DNA from: Streptomyces spinosisporus
GTDB taxonomy: Bacteria; Actinomycetota; Actinomycetes; Streptomycetales; Streptomycetaceae
Direction: 5' to 3'
DNA: 64,000 nucleotides
Assembly (NCBI RefSeq): GCF_022698145.1
Contig: NZ_JALDAX010000002.1
Coordinates: forward strand, 372,001-436,000
Within the stretch, counting starts at the first letter, position 1. Each line of letters starts with the position of its first letter. The position numbers were made by a program, and so were the translations under genes. The notes under the pieces were generated by a model that did no database searches, had not been told where the DNA came from, and saw nothing but the letters and a program-made list of their open reading frames with translations. Of this stretch, positions 26,001 to 36,100 are shown piece by piece.

Positions 26001-28547
26001 CTACGACCAGCGCCGTAGCGCCGCCCGGGCGGGCAGGGTGACTGCGAGGAGGGCGAGGCCGCCGGCGGCGAGGGCGATGGAGCCGTACAGCAGCGGCGGC
26101 ACGTAGGGCGCCTCGCCGGTGACGCCGTTCATCATCGGGATCAGCGTGGCCGCGGCGATCGCGGAGCCGAGGACCAGGCCCACCGAGGCCACCAGCAGGC
26201 TCTCCCAGCGGAGCATCGTCATGACCTGGCGCCGGGTGGAGCCGACGAGGCGCAGCATGCCCAGTTCGCGGCGGCGGTCCAGGACCGTCATCACCAGGGT
26301 GTTGACGGCGGCGACGGCCGCGAAGCCGCCGAGGACCGCGGCCATGGTGTTGTTCATCCAGGCGCCGAGCCTGGCGTCCAGGCTCTGCTCGGTGGCGTAG
26401 CCGGAGACGTCGCTGACCTCGCCGAGGGCGGCGAGTGTGTGCGGCGAGCCGCCCCGTACGCGCAGGGTGCTGTCGAAGGCCGAGGTGACGTGCCCGTCCA
26501 GGGACGCCCGGTCCATGGTCACCGCGGCGAGGCCCAGGCCGCGGCCGTAGACGGCGATGATCTCGGGCGCGGCCCTGGTGCCGTCGGGGAGGTAGAGCGG
26601 GAGCCGGTCGCCGACTTGGGCGTCCGCGGAGTTCGCCAGGGTCCGGTCGATGGCGATACGTCCCCTGCCGAGCCGGTCGAGGCTGCCTTCGCGTACGTCC
26701 AGGTCCTGGACCTGGGCGAGTTCGGCGCCGGAGCCGGTGACGCCCTGGGTGGTCGCACCCTGGAGCGACTTGAACTCGCCGGAGCCGGTGGGCACCAGCA
26801 CCTGCGTGTCCAGCAGCCCGACGGCCGTCTCCACGCCCGGTGTGCGTGCGGCGCGGGCCGTCCCGTCGACGGGGAGCCCGGCCGGGTCCGTCACCACGTG
26901 GTCCGCGGTGACGCCCGCGCGCAGCTGCCGGTCGGCGGCGTGGGACTCGCTGGTGTGCATGAACACGAGGGTCGAGGAGAAGGCCACGGCGAGCACGATC
27001 GGCGTGATCGCGGAGGCCAGACGGCGGGCGCCCGCAAGGGAGTTGGCGGCGGCGAGCTGGGCGGCCGGGCCCGCGCTGCGCAACGGGAGGCCGAACAGGC
27101 CCGCGCACAGCCGGGCCACCAGGGGGCCGAGCAGTCCGACGGCGAGCATGAAGCACATGACGACGCCGAGGGCGGCGCCGGCCGCGTCGTCCCCGGCGGC
27201 GCTCGCGGACACGCCGGTCAGGAACGTGCCTCCGACGAGGGCGGCGACGCCGAGCGCGGTACGGATCAGGCCGGGCCGCAGCCGTTCCACCGACGCCTCC
27301 GACAGTGCCTGTCCCGGCTTGATCCTCGCGGGCCTGCGTCCGGCGATCCAGCCGGCGCCGAGCGCGGTGAGCAGCCCCATGACGACGGCGGCGAGCATCG
27401 GGAGCACGGAGACGTGCAGGTCGACGGCGTGGGGAACGGCGCCGCGGTCCTGCAGCTGGCCGAACCACCAGTGCGCGAGCCCGATGCCGGGCAGGCAGCC
27501 GAGGATCCCGGCGAGCGGAGCGACGAGCAGCGCCTCGGAGGCGACCGCGCGGCGGACCTGCCGCGGGGTGGCGCCGACGGCGCGCAGCAGCGCGAACTCG
27601 CGGGCCCGCTGGCCGACCGAGAGCGCGACGGTTCCGGCGGCGGTGAAGACCGCGACGATGGCGGCGATACCGCCGAAGGAGCCGCCGATGCCGAAGAGCG
27701 TCACCTTGGCGTACCCGAGGCCCGGGTCCTCCACGGCTCCGCGGTCGTCGTCGGTGTGGATGTGGGCGCCGGATCCGGCCAGGGCCTGCTTCACCGCGTC
27801 GGCGAGGGCGCCGGTGTCCGTGCCGTGCTGGGCCAGTACGACGACGACGTCGGCCTTGCCCGGGTGCCCGGCGAGCGTGCCGGCCTGGGCGTCGGCGAAC
27901 CAGGTCAGGCCGGCCGCGGCAGCGGCGTCGCGGGCGGTCTCCGCGGCCCCGGCCTTCGCGACGCCGGCGACGCGGAAGTCCTGCCGTCCGGCGGCGGTCT
28001 CCAGTACGACTCTGTCGCCGACGGCGGCGTGCGCGGCACGTGCCGTATCCGCGTCGAGCACGACCTCGCCCTCGCGGGGTGCGGAACCGGCGGTGAGCGT
28101 GGTGCCGGTGAACAGGTGCGAGCCCCAGCCGTGGGCGGTGAACGCCCCGCCCGGGACCTTGAGTTCGCGAGCACCGGAGCCCCCAGCGCCGTCGTGCGTC
28201 GCGCGCACGGGGAAGGTGAAGTCCGCGACGGCGGCGGCCGCACCCGGTGCCTCGGCGGCCTTCGCCGCGAGGGCGGCGTCCAGCCGTGCCGTGTCCGGCA
28301 GCGGGACCGCCTCCTTCTCCCGGTCCTCGCCGCTGCCGGTGACGATGTACTCGTACTGGTCCGCCGCCGCGACGACCGGTGCGTTCGCGTAGCGTTCCGG
28401 CGGCACCGAGGCGCGCAGGCCGGTCTCCAGCAGGATGCCGCAGGCCGAGACGATCAGCGCGGACATCAGCAGCGCGACGAAGGTTCCCGCGAAGGACGCG
28501 GGCTTGAAGCGGACGGCCTCACGGGCGAGTCCATTGGGGCGCCTCAC
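26001..28547 (-). CDS. ABC transporter permease, FtsX/MacB-like
   Basis: 848 aa, GTG start at 28547 overlapping the ATPase stop (28544-28547). Tandem FtsX domains: an N-terminal span (FAGTFVALLMSALIVSACGILLE), large extracellular domain, three helices around 250-400 (GIAAIVAVFTAAGTVALSVGQRAREFALLRAVGATPRQVRR), a second repeat and a C-terminal three-helix set (VNTLVMTVLDRRRELGMLRLVGSTRRQVMTM). Such permeases extract lipophilic compounds or peptides from the membrane. It is the last gene of the histidine kinase/response regulator/ABC locus. Confidence 0.9.
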   Translation of the reverse strand: MRRPNGLAREAVRFKPASFAGTFVALLMSALIVSACGILLETGLRASVPPERYANAPVVAAADQYEYIVTGSGEDREKEAVPLPDTARLDAALAAKAAEAPGAAAAVADFTFPVRATHDGAGGSGARELKVPGGAFTAHGWGSHLFTGTTLTAGSAPREGEVVLDADTARAAHAAVGDRVVLETAAGRQDFRVAGVAKAGAAETARDAAAAAGLTWFADAQAGTLAGHPGKADVVVVLAQHGTDTGALADAVKQALAGSGAHIHTDDDRGAVEDPGLGYAKVTLFGIGGSFGGIAAIVAVFTAAGTVALSVGQRAREFALLRAVGATPRQVRRAVASEALLVAPLAGILGCLPGIGLAHWWFGQLQDRGAVPHAVDLHVSVLPMLAAVVMGLLTALGAGWIAGRRPARIKPGQALSEASVERLRPGLIRTALGVAALVGGTFLTGVSASAAGDDAAGAALGVVMCFMLAVGLLGPLVARLCAGLFGLPLRSAGPAAQLAAANSLAGARRLASAITPIVLAVAFSSTLVFMHTSESHAADRQLRAGVTADHVVTDPAGLPVDGTARAARTPGVETAVGLLDTQVLVPTGSGEFKSLQGATTQGVTGSGAELAQVQDLDVREGSLDRLGRGRIAIDRTLANSADAQVGDRLPLYLPDGTRAAPEIIAVYGRGLGLAAVTMDRASLDGHVTSAFDSTLRVRGGSPHTLAALGEVSDVSGYATEQSLDARLGAWMNNTMAAVLGGFAAVAAVNTLVMTVLDRRRELGMLRLVGSTRRQVMTMLRWESLLVASVGLVLGSAIAAATLIPMMNGVTGEAPYVPPLLYGSIALAAGGLALLAVTLPARAALRRWS

Positions 28548-29380
28548 GCGGCCACCCCCGCCGCCGCGCCCGTGCGGGAGGTGAGCACGGACATGCGTGC
28601 CGCGATCTGCTCCGCCGTACCGCGTTCGAGACGGTCGGCGAAGACGCCGTCGGCGAGGAAGAGGACGCGGTCGGCCCAGGCGGCCGCCTGCGGGTCGTGG
28701 GTGACCATGACAACCGTGGCGCCGAGGGTGTCGACCGCGCTGCGCAGCAGACCGAGGACCTCGGCGGCGGTCCCGGTGTCCAGGGCGCCGGTGGGCTCGT
28801 CCGCGAAGATCACGTCGGGGCGGGTGACCAGGGCGCGGGCGACGGCCACGCGCTGCTGCTGGCCCCCGGAGAGCTCGCCGGGCCGGCGCCGCGCCTTGTC
28901 GGCGAGCCCGACCTGTGCGAGCACCGCGTGCGCCCGGCGCCGGTCCTGGCGCTGCCCGGCCAGGCGCACGGGCAGCAGCACGTTCTGCTCCACGGTCAGC
29001 GACGGCAGCAGGTTGAACGCCTGGAAGACGAACCCCAGGCGGCTGCGGCGCAGTTCGGTGAGCTCGTTCTCGCTCATCCCGGTGATCTCCGTACCGCCGA
29101 GGCGCACGGATCCCGAGGAGGGCCGGTCCAGCCCGGCGGCGCACTGCAGGAACGTCGACTTGCCGGATCCGGAGGGACCCATCACCGCGGTGAACGTGCC
29201 CTGCGGCAGGCCCAGGTCGATCCCCGCCAGAGCCTGCACGGCCCCCGCCCCCCGGCCGTACTGCCGCCGCACGCCGCGCAGTTCGACGGCGAGCCCGGGC
29301 GTGGCGGCCGGCGCCCCGGACCGGTCGTCCACCTCCGCCCGGCCCTCCACCTGCCGCCGCTTGCCCTTGCGTAGCCTCAT
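28544..29380 (-). CDS. ABC transporter ATPase, MacB/LolD/BceA type
   Basis: 278 aa from ATG 29380 with GAGGGAG upstream. Walker A GPSGSGKS (residues 68-75), Q-loop FVFQAFNLLPSLTVEQNVLLP, signature LSGGQQQRVAVARAL, Walker B DVIFADEPTGALD and the switch MVTHDPQAAA. FQAFNLLP and EPTGALD are marks of the FtsX-permease-associated subfamily. It energises the permease encoded next. The 142-bp gap upstream holds a copy of the duplicated regulatory element also found before the histidine kinase. Confidence 0.93.
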   Translation of the reverse strand: MRLRKGKRRQVEGRAEVDDRSGAPAATPGLAVELRGVRRQYGRGAGAVQALAGIDLGLPQGTFTAVMGPSGSGKSTFLQCAAGLDRPSSGSVRLGGTEITGMSENELTELRRSRLGFVFQAFNLLPSLTVEQNVLLPVRLAGQRQDRRRAHAVLAQVGLADKARRRPGELSGGQQQRVAVARALVTRPDVIFADEPTGALDTGTAAEVLGLLRSAVDTLGATVVMVTHDPQAAAWADRVLFLADGVFADRLERGTAEQIAARMSVLTSRTGAAAGVAA

Positions 29381-29443
29381 GTCCCGTCTCCCTCGATCGC
29401 GCACTGCTGTGACGGGTCGAAGAGTGCGGGGACGGTCACCGGC

Positions 29444-29492
29444 GGGGCGTCATACCCGGGAGCCAAGGTGGGGGTGATACCGGGGTAGGGGG
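29444..29492 (-). promoter_or_regulatory. Duplicated regulatory element, copy A (before ABC operon)
   Basis: A 49-bp block in the gap between the response regulator and the ATPase closely matches 31478-31525 before the histidine kinase (about 41 of 48 aligned positions). On the coding strand each copy contains two direct repeats of the form CCCSGGTRTSACS about 24-25 bases apart. Probable response-regulator binding region and promoter. Confidence 0.6.
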
Positions 29493-29521
29493 TGGAGGAG
29501 TCCGGTACCGAGAGCGGGCCC

Positions 29522-30196
29522 CTACTCCCCCGGCGCCACCAGCCCCGACTCGTACGCGAACACCACCGCCTGGGCGCGGTCGCGGAGGTCGAGTTTGGTC
29601 AGGACGCGGCTCACGTGGGTCTTCACCGTCTGCTCGGCGAGCACCAGCGTGCGGGCGATCTCCCCGTTCGACTGGCCGCGGGCGACCAGGGTGAGGACCT
29701 CGGTCTCGCGTTCCGTCAGGCCCTTGAGCCGCTGTGCGGGCCTGCTCCGGGCCGCGGGGCGCTGCTTGGCGAAGTCCGCGATCAGGCGGCGCGTCACGGA
29801 GGGGGCGAGCAGGGCGTCGCCCGCGGCCACGACGCGGACGGCCGCGATGAGGTCGGCGGGCGGCGCGTCCTTCAGCAGGAACCCGCTCGCGCCCGCGCGC
29901 AGCGCCTCGTACACGTAGTCGTCGACGTCGAACGTGGTCAGCATCAGCACGCGCGGCCGGTGGGTCACCCCCGGCGGCGGTGCGAGCAGCCGGCGTGCGG
30001 CCTCCAGGCCGTCCATCTCGGGCATCCGTACGTCCATCAGTACGACGTCGGGATGCGTACGCCGGCTCAACTCGACGCCCTGCGCGCCGTCCGGGGCCTC
30101 GCCCACCACGTCGATGTCGCTCTGGGCGGCCAGCAGCGCGGCGAAGCCGGCCCGCACCATGGCCTGGTCGTCGACGATGATGACGCGTGTCGTCAC
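29522..30196 (-). CDS. NarL/LuxR-family response regulator
   Basis: 224 aa, GTG start at 30196 that overlaps the kinase stop (GTGA). Receiver domain with acidic pair VDDQ at 9-10 and phospho-acceptor D55 in VVLMDVRMPEMDG, conserved MLTTFDVDDYVYEAL and KDAPPADL lysine. The C-terminal LuxR HTH is GLTERETEVLTLVARGQSNGEIARTLVLAEQTVKTHVSRVLTKLDLRDRAQAV. It should activate its own operon and the adjacent ABC genes through the repeated element. Confidence 0.93.
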   Translation of the reverse strand: MTTRVIIVDDQAMVRAGFAALLAAQSDIDVVGEAPDGAQGVELSRRTHPDVVLMDVRMPEMDGLEAARRLLAPPPGVTHRPRVLMLTTFDVDDYVYEALRAGASGFLLKDAPPADLIAAVRVVAAGDALLAPSVTRRLIADFAKQRPAARSRPAQRLKGLTERETEVLTLVARGQSNGEIARTLVLAEQTVKTHVSRVLTKLDLRDRAQAVVFAYESGLVAPGE

Positions 30197-31446
30197 GTGA
30201 AGTCCTTTTCCGTCAGGGGAAGTCGGGCGGCGACCCGGAAGCCGCCGTCCGGCAGCGGCCCCGCGTCGAGGGTGCCGCCGACGAGCCGCACCCGCTCGCG
30301 CATGCCGACGAGGCCGTGCCCGGTCCCGGACGCCTCCAGGGGTGCGGCGGGCGGCTCGGGCGGCGGATCGTTGACGACGAGGACGGTCAGCCGCTGTCCA
30401 TCCCACTCCCCGCCCCGCTGCTCGTCGGGCCGCGACACCGACAGCGACACGTGCGTCGCGGCGCCCGGCGCGTGCCGTACGACGTTCGCGAGGGCCTCCT
30501 GGACGATCCGGTACGCGGACAGTCCCACCGCCTCGGGCACCTCCACCTCGCAGGAGGTGAACTCCACGGGCCCGCCCGCCCTCGCCGTCGCCTCCACCAG
30601 CTGCCCGATCTGCGCCAGGCCGGGCTGGGGCACGAGTTCGCCGTGCGCGTCCTCGTTGCGCAGAACACCGAGGAGGCGCCGCATCTCGCCGAGCGACTCG
30701 CGCGCGGTGGCCGCGATGGTCGTGAACTCCTCGCGTACGTCCGGCGGCAGCCGGTCGAGCCGGTACTCCGCGGTGTCCGCCTGCACGGTGATGACGGACA
30801 TGTGGTGCGCCACCACGTCGTGCAGTTCGCGGGCGATCCGGGCGCGCTCCTCCAGCAGCGTCCGCCGGCCCCGCTCGGCCTCGCTGATCGTCTCCTGCTC
30901 GACCAGCCGGCGCTGCACCTCGGACCGCTCGCGCAGGGCACCGGCGAGGAGGAGGGTGGCGCCCCCGAGGATGGTGAGCAGCAGTTCCCTGGCGCCGGAG
31001 CCGTGGGGCGCGAAGAACCCCAGGGTGACGTTCGCGCCCGCCGTGGCCAGCCACACCAGCACCAGCGTCCGGCGCCGCTCGCGCAGGCCGAGGGCCAGGC
31101 AGAGGCCGACGTATCCGACGATCTCCATGGGCGGGAACGGCCACAGCAGCCGCTCCTGGAAGTCGACGGTGAGCAGGGCGAGCGCCCCGGCGACGTCCGC
31201 GGCGAAGACCACGTACCAGGCGTGCAGCGGCCGTACGACGGCGAGCAGCAGTGGAGCGGCCTGGGCGACGGCGAGCGCGCTCGTGACGCCGCCGCCCAGG
31301 CCGTAGTCGGCGGTGAGGACGATGATGGTGGTGGGCAGCAGGGCGACGCACAGCACGAACGCCACGCCCCACGGCAGCAGCCGTACCCACCGACGTGACG
31401 CCCCCGCGAACAGCGCGCGCGGGCGTCTCTCCTCCACTGAGGTCAT
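30193..31446 (-). CDS. NarL-type sensor histidine kinase (HisKA_3)
   Basis: 417 aa from ATG 31446. Several N-terminal membrane helices (LLPWGVAFVLCVALLPTTIIVL onward, about five to six spans) with little extracellular sequence suggest sensing within the membrane. Phospho-acceptor His in RIARELHDVVAHHMSVI, ATPase part ALANVVRHAPGAATHVSL and GHGLVGMRERVRLVGG. Intramembrane sensing plus a MacB-like exporter is the cell-envelope-stress or antibiotic-detection arrangement. Coupled to the response regulator by a 4-base overlap. Confidence 0.92.
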   Translation of the reverse strand: MTSVEERRPRALFAGASRRWVRLLPWGVAFVLCVALLPTTIIVLTADYGLGGGVTSALAVAQAAPLLLAVVRPLHAWYVVFAADVAGALALLTVDFQERLLWPFPPMEIVGYVGLCLALGLRERRRTLVLVWLATAGANVTLGFFAPHGSGARELLLTILGGATLLLAGALRERSEVQRRLVEQETISEAERGRRTLLEERARIARELHDVVAHHMSVITVQADTAEYRLDRLPPDVREEFTTIAATARESLGEMRRLLGVLRNEDAHGELVPQPGLAQIGQLVEATARAGGPVEFTSCEVEVPEAVGLSAYRIVQEALANVVRHAPGAATHVSLSVSRPDEQRGGEWDGQRLTVLVVNDPPPEPPAAPLEASGTGHGLVGMRERVRLVGGTLDAGPLPDGGFRVAARLPLTEKDFT

Positions 31447-31477
31447 GAACACCAAGGGTAGGGAGGCGCCCGGCGTC

Positions 31478-31525
31478 GGGGCGTCACACCGGGGAGCCAA
31501 CTCGAGGTGATACCCGGGTAGGGGG
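31478..31525 (-). promoter_or_regulatory. Duplicated regulatory element, copy B (before histidine kinase)
   Basis: A 48-bp block whose 5-prime edge is 32 bases before the kinase ATG. It carries GGGTATCACC and CGGTGTGACG as direct repeats on the coding strand, matching copy A at 29444-29492 with one indel in the middle. Confidence 0.6.
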
Positions 31526-31542
31526 CGGCAGCGCCCGGACGG

Positions 31543-32109
31543 TCAGCTGCCGGGGCGGTGGCGGATGCCGTCGAGGAGGAGGGTGACGTACCTGCGCCAG
31601 TCGCCGGTGCCGGTCATGTTCGCCATCGCGCCACGGGTGATGAGCGTGAAGTCCTGGGCGCTGAAGTCCGCGCGCAGGCGTCCGGCGTCGGCGGCGCGGC
31701 GTACGACGCGTTCCGTTATCTCCGCGAAGTCGGTCTTCTCGGCGGCGATGTCGCTCCAGCGTGGCTCTTCCGGGCCGAGGAGCGCGAAGCGGAAGGCGGC
31801 GTCGGCCTGTGCGGCCTCCAGATAGCCGTGGAGCAGGGTCTCGAACGCCGTCCAGGGGTCCTCGGTCTCGTCGGCGGCGCGGGCGAGCGCGGTCATCGCC
31901 TCGAACCGGCGGCCGATGATCGCCGCGAGGAGGGCCTGCTTGTCGGCGAAGTGCCGGTAGAGGGTGCCGACGCCCAGGCGGGCGCGCTCGGCGATCTCGT
32001 CCATCTGCACGGCGTCGCCTCGCTGGGCGAACAGTTCGCCGGCGGCGTCGAGGACGGACTCGCGGTTGCGCCGGGCGTCGGCGCGCAGGGGGCGTTCGGG
32101 AGCGCTCAT
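31543..32109 (-). CDS. TetR-family regulator
   Basis: 188 aa. HTH: NRESVLDAAGELFAQRGDAVQMDEIAERARLGVGTLYRHFADKQALLAAII. The C-terminal domain resembles the SACE_7040/TetR_C type (WTAFETLLHGYLEAAQADAAFRFALLG). Divergent from the NmrA-like reductase, which it probably controls. The gap of 96 bp holds GAACC/GGTTC arms. Confidence 0.9.
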   Translation of the reverse strand: MSAPERPLRADARRNRESVLDAAGELFAQRGDAVQMDEIAERARLGVGTLYRHFADKQALLAAIIGRRFEAMTALARAADETEDPWTAFETLLHGYLEAAQADAAFRFALLGPEEPRWSDIAAEKTDFAEITERVVRRAADAGRLRADFSAQDFTLITRGAMANMTGTGDWRRYVTLLLDGIRHRPGS

Positions 32110-32157
32110 GGTCGCTCCACTTTAGTTGACCGGTGCGCGACGGCCGCCTTACATTAG

Positions 32158-32175
32158 GAACCGGAGTTCAGGTTC
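32158..32175. promoter_or_regulatory. Candidate TetR operator
   Basis: GAACC (32158-32162) and GGTTC (32171-32175) with 8 bases between, plus a further GGTTCA at 32184-32189. Lies just before the reductase ATG (32206). Arms are short, so low confidence. Confidence 0.3.
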
Positions 32176-32205
32176 ATCTTATGGGTTCACTCTACGGAGG
32201 CCGTC

Positions 32206-33093
32206 ATGATCGTTGTCACGACACCGACAGGTCAGATCGGGAGCCGGCTGGTCCGCCGGCTGCTCGATGAGGGGAAGGACGTCCGGGTCGTCGTCCGGGA
32301 CGCCGCGCGTCTGGACGACCGGGTCCGTGAGCAGGTCGAGATCGTCACCGGAACCCATGACGACCCGGACGTGCTCGACAAGGCCCTCCCCGGCGCCGAC
32401 GCCCTGTTCTGGCTCGTCCCGCCGAACCCTCACGCGCCGAGCGCCGAGGCCCACTACGTCCACTTCGCCCGGGAGGGCGCCGCCGCCGCCGCCCGGCACG
32501 AGGTCGGCCATGTCGTCGGGGTCTCCAGCGCCGGGCACGGCTGGCCGACCCCGGCCGGCGTCCTGTCGGCGGCCTTCGCGATGGACGCCGAACTCGCCGG
32601 GTCCGGTGCGGCCTACCGGGCGCTCTCCATGCCCTTCTACATGGAGAACCTCCTCCGCCAGCTCGACGCCGTCGAAGGCCAGAACGCGTTTTATCTGACC
32701 TGCGCGGGCGACCAGCCGCTGGCGACGATCGCGACCCGGGACATCGCCGACGTCGCCGCAGGGCTGCTCACCGACCTGACCTGGACCGGGCAGGAGAACC
32801 TCCCCGTGTTCGGCCCCGACCGGCTGACCCCGGACGGCATGGCCGAGGTGATGAGCGAGGAACTCGGACATCCGGTCGCCTACCGCCGTATGGCCCTCGA
32901 CGACTACGCGTCTCTGCTCCGCTCCCAGGGGGTCGCCGACCAGGCGGTCAAGGACGTGACCGACGCCTTCGCCGCGCAGGACCACGGCATCTACGACACG
33001 GACTGGGCGAACGCCGAACCGACGGCGACGGACTTCCGCACCTGGTGCAGGGAGGTGCTCAAGCCCGCAGCGGAGGCACGCACGGCATCGTGA
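32206..33093 (+). CDS. NAD(P)-binding NmrA-like reductase/sensor protein
   Basis: 295 aa with TACGGAGG before the ATG. Atypical SDR: MIVVTTPTGQIGSRLVRRLLDEG gives the nucleotide-binding loop TxxGxxG, followed by VRVVVRDAARL. The canonical YxxxK is not obvious, as in NmrA/QorB-type proteins. It probably reduces a quinone or binds NADP as a redox-linked regulator. Controlled by the divergent TetR in the common TetR-plus-oxidoreductase arrangement. Confidence 0.82.
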   Translation: MIVVTTPTGQIGSRLVRRLLDEGKDVRVVVRDAARLDDRVREQVEIVTGTHDDPDVLDKALPGADALFWLVPPNPHAPSAEAHYVHFAREGAAAAARHEVGHVVGVSSAGHGWPTPAGVLSAAFAMDAELAGSGAAYRALSMPFYMENLLRQLDAVEGQNAFYLTCAGDQPLATIATRDIADVAAGLLTDLTWTGQENLPVFGPDRLTPDGMAEVMSEELGHPVAYRRMALDDYASLLRSQGVADQAVKDVTDAFAAQDHGIYDTDWANAEPTATDFRTWCREVLKPAAEARTAS

Positions 33094-33154
33094 ACGGAGC
33101 GGACTTCAGGCGCCGTTGATCGTCGCCCTCTCGCGCTCGGGCGCGACTCGAAGG

Positions 33155-33172
33155 ACACTCGTAGCCGTACGA
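33155..33172 (+). promoter_or_regulatory. Inverted repeat in the leader of the STAND/TPR gene
   Basis: ACTCGT-AGCCGT-ACGAGT (33155-33172) lies 25 bases before the ATG at 33197, which has GGAGGGGGA as ribosome site. Possible operator or mRNA hairpin. Confidence 0.4.
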
Positions 33173-33196
33173 GTTGCCGCCGGAGGGGGACGTGAC

Positions 33197-36100
33197 ATGC
33201 GGGACAGCCATCGGGCGGACGCCGAACGGCTGTTGGCACGGGCCGTGGAGGAAGAGGTACGCCGCTCCGGCGGACGCACCGACGGGACGGTGCTGCTGTC
33301 CCGCTCGCGCGGCGCCCTGGACGCGATGGCCCAGACGGCCGCCGAGGAGTACGAGGCCTACACCCACGCACTCGACGAGGCGGAGGCCGGCCGGCTCACC
33401 TTCGCCCAGCGCTATGCGAAGGAGGGCTCCGGAACTCCCCTGCTGGTGGCGGCCGTTGCCGCCGTCACGGCCGCCGTGGCCGACCTGGCGCTCGGCACCG
33501 ACACGGGCACGGCACTGGGCGCGGGCGTGACGGTGGGCGTCGTGGGCGCGGCGGCGACCGTGGTCAAGGTGGCCGGCTCGCATCTGCCCGCCGCGCACCA
33601 CCGGGCGGGCGCCGCGAGCCAGCCGGGCGGTCCGGAACAGCTGCGGCTGCAGTGGCTGACGGCCCTGGAGGTGCGCGGCATCCGCCCGTTCCTCGACCAG
33701 CAGCGGGTGCTCGCCGCGTCCACCGGCCCGAAGAAGACGGGACCGCAGCTGCGCGGCACGGACAAGAGCGCCGCGGCCCGCGGCCGTAGCGTGCTGGCCC
33801 AGTCGTTCGGTCAACTCCCCGAACCCGCGGGCGTGTTCGCCGGGCGGCGGCAGGAGATGGCGCGGATCCGGCAGTGGGTGCAGGCGGCCCGCGCGAGCAC
33901 CGAGACCCGTCCGACGGTCGTGGTCCTGCACGGGCCGCCCGGCAGCGGGCGCTCGACCCTGGCCATGCGCGCCACCCACGATCTGAAGGACTACTTCCGC
34001 GGCGCGTGCGTCGTGGACCTGCGCGGCGGCAGCCCGGAGGAGCCGCCGCTGTCCACCCGCGATGCCCTGCTGCATCTGCTGAACCGGCTCGGCGCACCCC
34101 GCGAACAACTGCTGTTCCGTGAGCGCTCCTCCCCCGACCAGCAGGTCAAACGGCTGGGCGAGCTGTACCACCAGCATCTGACGGGCCTTCCGGTGACCGT
34201 CGTCCTGGACGACGCCTCCGACCCCGAACAGGTCCGCACCCTCGTGCCCGAGCGCTCCGACAGCCTCGTCCTGGTCACCGCCCGCGAGCCCCTCCCGCTG
34301 CCCGCCGACCTCCAGGCCCATGTCCATGAACTGCCGGTCGGGGCACTGGACTCGGCGGGCGCGGAGGAGCTGCTCGGGGCGGCCGCCGAGGACAGCTCCG
34401 GCCCCTACGACGCCGAATCGGCCGACCGGGTCCGGGAGTTGTGCGGCGGGCTGCCGCTCGCGCTGAGCATCGCCGGCTCGTCGCTCGGCCCGCGCTCACC
34501 GCGCCAACTGGCCACGGATCTCGGGGCGTACGGCCCCGTGGAGCCCATCGAGCGCGCGCTGTGGCTGCGCTACACCGACCAGTCCGGGACGGCACGGCGG
34601 CTGCTGCGTCGGCTCGCGCTCGCGGGCCGCGCCTCCCTCGGTGCCGCCGCGGCGGCCGCGCTGCTGGCGACGGACGAGGCGGAGGCCACCCGGCACCTGG
34701 AGGCCCTCTCCCGCGCGGGTCTGATCGACCACGTACGGGGCAGCCGCTACCGCCTGCACGACCTGGTGCGCGCCTTCGCCCAGGCCCGTCTCCTCGACGA
34801 GGAGGAGCCGGCCGAGCGCTCGGCCGCGCAGGAGCGGCTGATCGTGAACTACGCCGACCTCGCCGACTCCGTGCTGCGCCTGGTCGACGGCAACATGTCC
34901 ACCCGCTCCGACCGCTTCAGCCCGCACGGCTTCACCTCCCTGGACGAGGCGCTGCGCTGGCTGGACGACGAGTCGAGCTTCATCACCTCGGCGCTGCGCC
35001 AGGCGGAGGGCGTGAACCAGGCGGCGGTGCTGAACCTGCTGGGCGCGCTGTGCGACTACTGCCTGCTGCGCGGCGACCTGTACCGCTTGGGCGAGATCAG
35101 CGAACTGGCGCAGGCCGTCGACCAGGGCCTGCTGGTCCGCTCGGTGCAGTGGCGCACGGGCATCGCGGCCCGGCAGCTCGGCGAGCTGGACAAGGCCCGT
35201 ACGACCCTGGCGTCGGTGGTCGACCTGTACATGGACGCCCACCACGACGCGGGCGCCGCCCGCGCCCTGTGCTCCCTCGGCATCACCCTGCACCACCAGG
35301 GCAACCTCACCGAGGCGGCGAGCAAGCTGCGGGAGGCGCTGGACCTCCAGGCGGCGCCGGAGCTGGCGACGGACCGCGCCTGGACGATGCACGCCCTGGC
35401 CGCGGTCGAGCGGGACCGCGGCCATGTCCCGGAGGCGCTGCGTCTGCTCAGCGAGTCGCTGGTCCTGCACCGCGAGGGCGAGTCCGTGCACGGCGAGGCC
35501 TGGGCGCACTTCCAGCTGGGCCAGCTGGTCCTGCGCATGGGCGACGTCGCGCGCGCGGAGTCGGAGCTCCGTGCGGCCCTCGACCGCTACGGCCGCACCC
35601 GTGACGCCCGCGGCGAGGCGTGGGCCCTCACCCAGCTGGCCCGCGCCCGGCTCGTGGCGGGCGATGCGTCGCAGGCGGTCGACGGGCTGCGGCGGGCGGC
35701 CTCCAGACACCGCGACAACGAGGACGCGCGCGGCGAGGCCTGGACCGGCTACTACCTGGGTCAGGCCCTGGAGGAGACCGGCAATCTCGACCAGGCGGTC
35801 CGCGAGCTGGAACGCTCCCGGACGATGTTCTCCCGGATGCGCGACGTCTACGGCCTGGCCTGCGCCCGTCATCACTCGGCCCGGGTCACCCGCGACCAGC
35901 GGGCGGCCCAGACGGGCTCGCTCAGGAACTCCGGCTTCGCCCGTCAGCTGCTGGTCGACGCGCGGGCCGACTTCCAGCGCATCGGCGTGGCCCACGGCGA
36001 GGCCTGGACCTGTCTGGAGCTGGCGGTGGTGGACGCGGGCAACGCCCGCACCCAGCAGGGGCTGGCGCTGTGCGACGAGGCGGTGGGCCTGTTCACCTCG

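Noticed and set aside
23218..27468. A 1416-codon open frame on the minus strand
   Set aside because: Only its 3-prime part (23218-24438) is a protein family; the rest is Arg/Pro-rich shadow of the MFS and permease genes, produced by GC-biased codon use.
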